Below the pieces are notes generated by a model. It saw only the letters and a list, made by a program, of their open reading frames with translations. It was not told the origin of the DNA and did no database searches. A DNA stretch of 7,847 nucleotides from Thermodesulfobacteriota bacterium (GTDB lineage Bacteria > Desulfobacterota > Syntrophobacteria > BM002), in NCBI GenBank assembly GCA_947259475.1, contig CAMYLW010000094.1, positions 1 through 7,847 on the forward strand. The letters are read 5' to 3'. Both the position numbers and the translations under genes were made by a program. Shown one piece after another: positions 1-3,897 of this stretch (positions within the stretch are counted from its first letter, which is position 1; the number at the start of each line of letters is the position of its first letter).

Positions 1-12
1 AAAACTTCTGCT

Positions 13-83
13 GTTCGAAATTCCTTGTTCGATATTGTCCTTCGGACTCCCCACCCTGCGGGCGGGTCCCCAGTTTCGATATT
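13..83. repeat. Degenerate heptamer-type repeats and GC-rich hairpin at the left edge
   Basis: GTTCGA occurs at 13-18 and again at 27-32, 14 bases (two heptamers) apart, in a stretch that can be read in sevens from 13 to 47. TTCGATATT occurs at 28-36 and again at 75-83. Between these copies lies a GC-rich hairpin: CCCACCC (50-56), loop TGC, GGGCGGG (60-66), with one A/C mismatch. No reading frame here looks like a gene. The stretch resembles the heptamer arrays in the other gaps of this window but is more decayed. It would lie upstream of any minus-strand gene beyond the left edge. Confidence 0.45.
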
Positions 84-102
84 CAAAATATAAAAGAGGC
101 GG

Positions 103-172
103 GATCCTAGACTGGCCTGGAGGACCAGGTTTTCTGGGATTAAATAGACTTCTTGGTAAGGAGTCTAGGATC
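103..172. other. 11-bp perfect inverted repeat enclosing smaller hairpins
   Basis: GATCCTAGACT (103-113) is the exact reverse complement of AGTCTAGGATC (162-172), giving an 11-bp stem closing about 48 bases. Inside are a CCTGG/CCAGG hairpin (116-120 with 125-129, loop AGGA) and a second arm, AGACT-T-CTT (146-154) with AAG-G-AGTCT (158-166). The AGTCT at 162-166 can pair either with 109-113 or with 146-150, so the long stem and the second arm exclude each other. It lies beyond the terminator of the neighbouring gene on the minus strand. It is not a recognisable tRNA. It could be a small structured RNA, a leader switch for a gene outside the window, or a small palindromic mobile element. Confidence 0.5.
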
Positions 173-186
173 ATCTCAAAATCATC

Positions 187-218
187 AAAAAACCCGGCAA
201 GATCTACTCTTGCCGGGT
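187..218 (-). terminator. Rho-independent terminator of the zinc-ribbon/HD-like gene
   Basis: A perfect 11-bp stem (192-202 with 208-218, ACCCGGCAAGA type) with a 5-base loop is followed, in the minus-strand sense, by a run of six T (192-187). It lies about 56 bases past the stop codon at 274-276, so it should end the transcript of that gene. The plus-strand side lacks a comparable T run, so it works mainly on minus-strand transcription. Confidence 0.88.
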
Positions 219-238
219 CTTCTGATTGCTAGCAAAAT

Positions 239-256
239 CTCTTCGTGCTCTTCGTG
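239..256. repeat. Tandem nonamer CTCTTCGTG, two copies
   Basis: CTCTTCGTG at 239-247 is repeated exactly at 248-256. The pair lies 17 bases after the stop codon of the zinc-ribbon/HD-like gene and before its terminator, so it is transcribed as part of the 3' untranslated region (sense CACGAAGAG). It is the leftmost of the short tandem repeats that follow gene ends in this window. Confidence 0.65.
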
Positions 257-273
257 GTTTAAAAATTCACCAT

Positions 274-1002
274 TTATTCTGAAAGAAGTTGCTCTCGAGC
301 AACACGTTTGCCGGTTTCGGTCTGGATCTTACTGTCAACCAACCGCTCAAGGGCGGCCTCCTCAAGAAGAGCCTTTTTATCCAAAAGATCAGCAAGCATC
401 AGTGCATCCGAGACAATCTTAGAGTCGAGGTCTTCAGAACTTGTTCCATTAATCCTATTTTCAATGATCTGGCAGACCTGATCAGTAACCTCTTTTTCAG
501 TCCCTATATCAGCAAGAACCTTTCTGGTAATCGCACTGGGGCTATCCCCTTGAGCTGCAGAAGCTGATTGCTCTCCGTGAGTCTGAGAATTCAACACCAA
601 GTTCCCCAGAATTGTGGCGGCGAATACCACTTTCGGTTGGCCACCCTCTTCATCAAGAATCTCCTCGACCAGCTCCGCTATCTTCTGGCTGCGCTCAAGA
701 CTGGCATCGTCCGGTTTCATTTTGATTTTGGCAGTAACCAGAAGCCGGTCACGATAGAGGGCCTTGAGACTTTCCCCTTCAAACATCTCGGGCATGCACT
801 GCTCAGCGTACTTGCAATATTCCAGGCAACCCAGGTCGCGCTTTGGGTTCAGAAAGCGGTGGCCGCACTCGCACGTGCGCTTGCTGTCGTCTTTCCAAAA
901 TTCCACCGGCCGATCACAGCTAGGACATCTTACGTCAAAAATATCGTCTGGCTTCCAGAACATGGTGTTCTGACCAGGACAGCTGATATCGTCATTTTGC
1001 AT
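274..1002 (-). CDS. Zinc-ribbon, cysteine-rich protein with degenerate HD-like domain (242 aa)
   Basis: Residues 26-46 hold a zinc-ribbon pattern, CPSC (C26, C29) and CEC (C44, C46). A second cysteine group follows at C59, C63 and C69 (Cx3Cx5C). Residues about 95-210 are helical and match, from memory, a bacterial family with this N-terminus plus an HD phosphohydrolase domain, including spacing around EEGG (118-121). Every expected metal ligand is changed: the first His is R104, the HD pair is G133-N134, the HHHH stretch reads N182-R-I-N185, and the late Asp is L201. I infer a non-catalytic relative that may bind, sense or scaffold; its function is unknown. The ATG at 1002 has a strong ribosome site, GGAGGAGG (1010-1017), 7 bases upstream. 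An FNR-type operator precedes the gene and a Rho-independent terminator follows it, so it appears to be a single-gene unit. Confidence 0.85.
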   Translation of the reverse strand: MQNDDISCPGQNTMFWKPDDIFDVRCPSCDRPVEFWKDDSKRTCECGHRFLNPKRDLGCLEYCKYAEQCMPEMFEGESLKALYRDRLLVTAKIKMKPDDASLERSQKIAELVEEILDEEGGQPKVVFAATILGNLVLNSQTHGEQSASAAQGDSPSAITRKVLADIGTEKEVTDQVCQIIENRINGTSSEDLDSKIVSDALMLADLLDKKALLEEAALERLVDSKIQTETGKRVAREQLLSE

Positions 1003-1030
1003 TGGTCTACCTCCTCCAAGTGTCGCCTCA

Positions 1031-1072
1031 AGTCTATCTGAGTGCAGAGGAGATTGCTTTGACTTAGGTCAA
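1031..1072 (-). promoter_or_regulatory. FNR/CRP-type operator with -10 hexamer at class II spacing
   Basis: On the minus strand TTGAC-CTAA-GTCAA (1072-1059) is a perfect palindrome with 5-base half sites and a 4-base spacer. This is the geometry of FNR-family sites (TTGAT-N4-ATCAA), with C/G at the inner position. A -10-like TAGACT (4 of 6 to TATAAT) lies at 1036-1031. If its first base is -12, transcription starts near 1024 and the palindrome is centred exactly at -41.5, the classic position for an activator of this family. The leader would be about 22 bases and contain the ribosome site. The regulator is not in the window, so the ligand or signal is unknown; oxygen or nitrosative stress would be the usual guess. 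Confidence 0.6.
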
Positions 1073-1106
1073 CATCCAAAAAACAACGGTGTGCTGAAAC
1101 ACTGCA

Positions 1107-1204
1107 AAATCTCAAATTACAAGCACCAAATCTCATGGTTTCAGGTGTCAGGTGTCGGGTGTCAGGAAAAAGAAACTTAGAAGCAGAACACTGAACCCTA
1201 CCTT
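1107..1204. repeat. Degenerate period-7 tandem array in the trxB to zinc-ribbon gene gap
   Basis: From 1107 the plus strand can be read in sevens in one register for at least nine units. AAATCTC (1107-1113) recurs exactly at 1128-1134, CAGGTGT stands at 1142-1148 and 1149-1155, CGGGTGT at 1156-1162, and CAGGAAA at 1163-1169. The register may continue to about 1204, where CAGAACA (1184-1190) and CTGAACC (1191-1197) are related units. The unit sequence changes along the array but the 7-base step is kept. The array carries no gene and fills most of the 286-base gap together with the repeats at 1208-1234 and 1254-1281. Confidence 0.65.
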
Positions 1205-1207
1205 CCC

Positions 1208-1234
1208 TTTCTCGCCTTTCCCGCCTGTCTCGCG
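1208..1234. repeat. Three imperfect nonamers of the TTTCTCGCC type
   Basis: Three adjacent 9-base units can be read: TTTCTCGCC at 1208-1216, TTTCCCGCC at 1217-1225, and TGTCTCGCG at 1226-1234. The step is 9 rather than 7, as in the CTCTTCGTG pair at 239-256. They sit between the two heptamer arrays downstream of trxB. Confidence 0.5.
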
Positions 1235-1253
1235 AATGCCCTATGTCTTTTTA

Positions 1254-1281
1254 AATCCGCAATCCGCATTCCGCAATCCGA
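1254..1281. repeat. Heptamer array AATCCGC, four copies, at the end of trxB
   Basis: AATCCGC occurs at 1254-1260 and 1261-1267, followed by ATTCCGC (1268-1274) and AATCCGA (1275-1281), a clean 7-base tandem repeat. In the gene sense it reads as GCGGATT units and begins 7 bases past the trxB stop codon. No Rho-independent terminator is visible between trxB and the next gene, so this array lies in the trxB 3' region. Confidence 0.75.
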
Positions 1282-1288
1282 AATCATC

Positions 1289-2272
1289 TCACTGCGCCTC
1301 ACTCAGTATCTCCTCCGGAGTCTCACATACCGCCTCACCCGACTTCTTCATCTCCACAAAATAGGCCGCAACCAGCGCGGCAGTGCAGCCGTCGGCAGCG
1401 GCTACCACAATCTGCTTGGCATATTTTTCTCTCAGATCACCGATCACGTATATACCCGGCATATTCGTCTCACACTTCTCGTTGGTGACCACGTATCCAT
1501 CAGCATTCATTTTTATGCCGGCGGGAACCAGCTGGTTGTTGGGAACGAAGCCTACAAAGACAAAGACACCATCTGTGGACAATTCCCGCTGTTCGCCGGT
1601 TTGGGTATCCTGTAAATCGACTGCATTAACGCCTTCGTCATTGGCTTTGATTTCGGTGACAATCGAGTTCCACAGAATCTCAATCTTACACTCATCTTTG
1701 ACCCGCTGCTGGAGGATCATGCTGGCCCGCAGTGCATCCCGCCTGTGGACCAGATAAACGTGCTTGGCTAGTTTAGCAAGGTAGAGAGCCTCTTCGGCGG
1801 CTGTATCTCCACCCCCCACAACTACTACAGTTTTCTCCCTGAAAAAGAAGCCGTCGCAAACCCCACAGTAAGAGACTCCCTTTCCATAGTATTCATCCTC
1901 GCCAGGAATATCGAGTTTGCGGGGACTGCCACCGGTCGCCAGAATAACCGTGTGAGTCTTAAGGATGTCGCCATTGGCGAGCCGAACGGTATGAAAATCC
2001 AGCCCTGGCTCCACTGCCACAACCTCTTCCTGCACTATCTCCATACCGTATGATTGAGCATGCTGGAGGAATTTTTGCGATAATTCATAACCGGTTATGT
2101 GCTCAAAACCGGGATAATTCTCCACAGCGTCAGATATGGCTACCTGTCCACCAGCAGCACCTTTCTCGATGAGGATCGTCTCCAACGCTGCTCTCATGGC
2201 ATATATTCCGGCACTAAGCCCGCCAGGGCCACCTCCAACGATTACGACATCATATAAATCAGCCTCCGACAT
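1289..2272 (-). CDS. trxB: Thioredoxin reductase TrxB (327 aa)
   Basis: This cytoplasmic FAD enzyme passes electrons from NADPH to thioredoxin. The FAD-binding GGGPGG motif is at residues 13-18. The redox-active disulfide is C136-G-V-C139 followed by DG; many family members have CATC or CAVC here. The NADPH domain shows GGGD (153-156) and HRRDALRA (176-183), a pattern that favours NADPH. A second FAD motif, IGD, ends at 279. Length is normal for the low-molecular-weight bacterial class, with a short acidic tail. I chose the ATG at 2272 because AGGGAGG (2279-2285) lies 6 bases upstream and the family's start follows at once. A 32-residue extension from a TTG at 2368 looks unconserved. The gene appears to have its own promoter. 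No thioredoxin gene is in the window; function as a thioredoxin reductase rather than a related flavoprotein is likely from the motifs. Confidence 0.93.
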   Translation of the reverse strand: MSEADLYDVVIVGGGPGGLSAGIYAMRAALETILIEKGAAGGQVAISDAVENYPGFEHITGYELSQKFLQHAQSYGMEIVQEEVVAVEPGLDFHTVRLANGDILKTHTVILATGGSPRKLDIPGEDEYYGKGVSYCGVCDGFFFREKTVVVVGGGDTAAEEALYLAKLAKHVYLVHRRDALRASMILQQRVKDECKIEILWNSIVTEIKANDEGVNAVDLQDTQTGEQRELSTDGVFVFVGFVPNNQLVPAGIKMNADGYVVTNEKCETNMPGIYVIGDLREKYAKQIVVAAADGCTAALVAAYFVEMKKSGEAVCETPEEILSEAQ

Positions 2273-2366
2273 TAACAGCCTCCCTTGGAAAATATAACCT
2301 CGTAGCGACGAAGCGGGTTGTAACCATCTCCCGGTGACACACCCTTCTCCTCGGTCCCGCGACGGC

Positions 2367-2387
2367 AATTTGTGGAATTTTCAAATT
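2367..2387. promoter_or_regulatory. Inverted repeat over the predicted trxB transcription start
   Basis: AATTTG (2367-2372) and CAAATT (2382-2387) form a perfect 6-base inverted repeat separated by 9 bases. With the promoter proposed at 2391-2419 the transcription start would be near 2384, so the repeat spans about -3 to +18, a position suited to a repressor. The DNA is AT-rich, so a chance palindrome is possible. Confidence 0.3.
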
Positions 2388-2390
2388 AGT

Positions 2391-2419
2391 ATTTTATCTA
2401 ACTTTTATCAAGAAGTCTA
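2391..2419 (-). promoter_or_regulatory. trxB: Probable sigma-70 promoter for trxB
   Basis: On the minus strand a -35-like TAGACT (2419-2414, 4 of 6 to TTGACA) is followed after 17 bases by TAAAAT (2396-2391, 5 of 6 to TATAAT). The predicted start is near 2384, leaving a leader of about 112 bases. The leader contains a small stem near 2296-2319 (AACC/GGTT and TCGT/ACGA with a 4-base bulge) whose role is unclear. Confidence 0.4.
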
Positions 2420-2421
2420 AC

Positions 2422-2462
2422 GGCGCAGAACTAATAACCTTCTTGCGCCTTGTGCCTTGCGC
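2422..2462. repeat. Heptamer array CTTGCGC, three copies, with overlapping hairpin, at the end of the acyl-CoA dehydrogenase gene
   Basis: CTTGCGC (2442-2448), CTTGTGC (2449-2455) and CTTGCGC (2456-2462) form a 7-base tandem repeat that ends 2 bases before the dehydrogenase stop codon on the plus strand. It is therefore at the very start of the 3' region. The first unit takes part in a bulged hairpin: GGCGC-AGAA (2422-2430) pairs with TTCT-T-GCGCC (2440-2449). The hairpin is not followed by a T run on the minus strand, so it is at best a weak or non-canonical terminator. Confidence 0.65.
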
Positions 2463-2464
2463 GG

Positions 2465-3616
2465 CTACTGCCGCAATAACTCCCGTGCAATTATCAACCT
2501 CTGGATTTCACTCGTGCCTTCATAGATGGTGCAGACTCGCACATCTCGGGCCATTCGCTCCAGGGGGTGTTCACGAGAATAGCCGTAACCTCCAAGAATT
2601 TGCATGGCGTCATAGCAGGCCCGATTTGCTGACTCGGAGGCGTAAAGCTTGGCCATTGAAGCTGCTTTTGTAAAGTCTTTACCCTGGTCCTTTAAATGGG
2701 CGGCCTGGAGCAGCAATAGTCGTGCTGCCTCGAGCTCAGTGTAGCGGTCGGCCAGTTTACATTGGATCGCCTGGAATTCGGCAATGGGCCTACCAAACTG
2801 TACCCGCTGGGTGGCATATTCTTTGGCATAGTCCATCGCCGCCAAACCGATGCCCAATGCCATAGAACCAATACCGATCCGCCCTCCGGCCAACTCTGAA
2901 ACTGCAATTCGATAGCCGTTGCTAACGTCGCCCAGCAGATTCTCCCGGGGCACTCGACAATCTTCCATAACGAGTTCATTGGTGGCAGAGCCGACCTGCC
3001 CCATCTTTGCTTCATCTTTGCCCACCACAAAGCCCGCAAACTCTGGTTCCACCAGAAAGGCACCTATGCCCTCGCCCCTGGGTGCGTCTTTGTCAACAAC
3101 AGCCCAGATAATGAAGACTCCAGCATAGGCACCACTGGTAATGAATATTTTCCGCCCATTGAGAATCCAGTGATCTCCCCGGAGAACCGCAGTCGTGCAA
3201 ACAGCCGAGGCATCGGACCCGGCCTCAGGCTCAGTGAGTGCGAAGCCAGCAGCAGGGTATTCACCGCTGCAAATTCTGCTGAGGTACTTTTTCCTCTGTG
3301 CTTCGGTGCCCATGGACTCAATTGCTTCAGCTACCATGTTGGTTACCGAAGTGGTCACTGCGGTTGCGGCACAACCCCGGCCCAGTTCTGTCAAGACTAA
3401 ACTCAGGGCCACCGAGTTGCTATCGGGACCCCCGTGCTCAGAACTAATATTCACACCCATAAAACCGAGCTCGGCCAGCTTCTTCAGATTTGTGAGAAGG
3501 ATATCTCGATTCTTGGTGCGATCCAGCTCTGCTGCAGCAGGCTCAAGCTCTTGTTTGGCAAATCTCGCCGCCGCCGCTTGAATCAGTTTTTCTTCTTCAG
3601 TCAGTTCGAATAACAT
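2465..3616 (-). CDS. Acyl-CoA dehydrogenase, short-chain type (383 aa)
   Basis: This FAD enzyme removes two hydrogens between the alpha and beta carbons of an acyl-CoA and normally hands the electrons to electron-transfer flavoprotein. The N-terminal helical domain spans about 1-115. The signature ALTEPEAGSDA is at 126-136, a beta domain with KMGQVGSATNEL covers 204-215, and RVQFG is at 271-275. LGGYGY is at 341-346, and the catalytic base is E366 in IYEGTSE, the position used by short-chain and medium-chain members. Full length, no breaks. The ATG at 3616 has GAGGAG (3621-3626) 4 bases upstream. Its place after icmF suggests butyryl-CoA, isobutyryl-CoA or a 2-methyl-branched acyl-CoA as substrate, but sequence alone does not fix this. 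No ETF genes are in the window. The 281-base gap from icmF leaves open whether it shares that transcript. Confidence 0.94.
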   Translation of the reverse strand: MLFELTEEEKLIQAAAARFAKQELEPAAAELDRTKNRDILLTNLKKLAELGFMGVNISSEHGGPDSNSVALSLVLTELGRGCAATAVTTSVTNMVAEAIESMGTEAQRKKYLSRICSGEYPAAGFALTEPEAGSDASAVCTTAVLRGDHWILNGRKIFITSGAYAGVFIIWAVVDKDAPRGEGIGAFLVEPEFAGFVVGKDEAKMGQVGSATNELVMEDCRVPRENLLGDVSNGYRIAVSELAGGRIGIGSMALGIGLAAMDYAKEYATQRVQFGRPIAEFQAIQCKLADRYTELEAARLLLLQAAHLKDQGKDFTKAASMAKLYASESANRACYDAMQILGGYGYSREHPLERMARDVRVCTIYEGTSEIQRLIIARELLRQ

Positions 3617-3682
3617 TTATCTCCTCACTAGCTCCCAAAATGTAGCAACAGGCCATTAATAGAGCCCAAAGAGAGCAATACT

Positions 3683-3779
3683 CGTCATGCCGGACACGAC
3701 GAAAAGTCGTGATCCGGCATCCAGTAGACCTTTTTTTCTGGATTCCGGACATCAGCCTTCGGCGGATTCCGGAATGACG
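3683..3779. repeat. Double-hairpin palindromic element, likely a dispersed repeat
   Basis: The ends CGTCATGCCGG (3683-3693) and CCGGAATGACG (3769-3779) are inverted copies with one mismatch. Inside are two strong hairpins. The first pairs ATGCCGGACACGAC (3687-3700) with 3706-3720, leaving one bulged A (3712) and a GAAAA loop. The second pairs ATTCCGGA (3742-3749) with TCCGGAAT (3768-3775), extended by ATC/GAT and GCC/GGC. CCAG (3721-3724) and CTGG (3738-3741) pair across a T-rich spacer. This layout is that of non-coding palindromic repeats common between genes in many bacterial genomes, often spread by a transposase in trans. I see no open reading frame or target-site duplication that can be called with certainty. 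Confidence 0.75.
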
Positions 3780-3814
3780 GGATCGGTGTTTAGGCAGGGA
3801 GATTGAATATCTCT

Positions 3815-3891
3815 ACAATCTGTCAGTTCATAGTGAGTAGTTCTTACTGCCTGCTGCCAGCTGTCTTTTACTCTATGCTCTATGCTCTATG
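3815..3891. repeat. Period-7 array ending in three exact CTCTATG copies, at the end of icmF
   Basis: CTCTATG stands at 3871-3877, 3878-3884 and 3885-3891, six bases from the icmF stop codon. Reading backwards in the same register gives CCAGCTG (3857-3863), CCTGCTG (3850-3856) and CTTACTG (3843-3849). Further units with the same step, such as CATAGTG (3829-3835) and GTCAGTT (3822-3828), extend to about 3815. The array is thus exact near the gene and increasingly degenerate away from it. No gene or terminator is visible in it. Confidence 0.7.
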
Positions 3892-3897
3892 CCCTCT

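Noticed and set aside
103..172. tRNA gene
   Set aside because: The closing stem is 11 bp rather than 7, there is no T-arm TTC motif and no anticodon arm of proper size.
568..1041. 157-residue open frame on the plus strand
   Set aside because: It is antisense to the zinc-ribbon/HD-like gene, which has a strong ribosome site, promoter and terminator; the plus frame shows no domain.
1107..1281. CRISPR array
   Set aside because: Units are 7-9 bases and adjacent, with no 20-40 base repeats and spacers and no cas genes.
2291..2296. TATATT as a -10 box close to trxB
   Set aside because: It would start transcription within the ribosome site, and no -35 box stands at a suitable distance.
2273..2368. 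N-terminal extension of trxB from a TTG codon
   Set aside because: The extra 32 residues do not resemble the family, and AGGGAGG sits at ideal distance from the ATG at 2272.
3687..3737. Hairpin followed by seven T as a plus-strand terminator
   Set aside because: No plus-strand gene is present to be terminated, ten bases separate the stem from the T run, and the whole forms part of a larger palindromic element.
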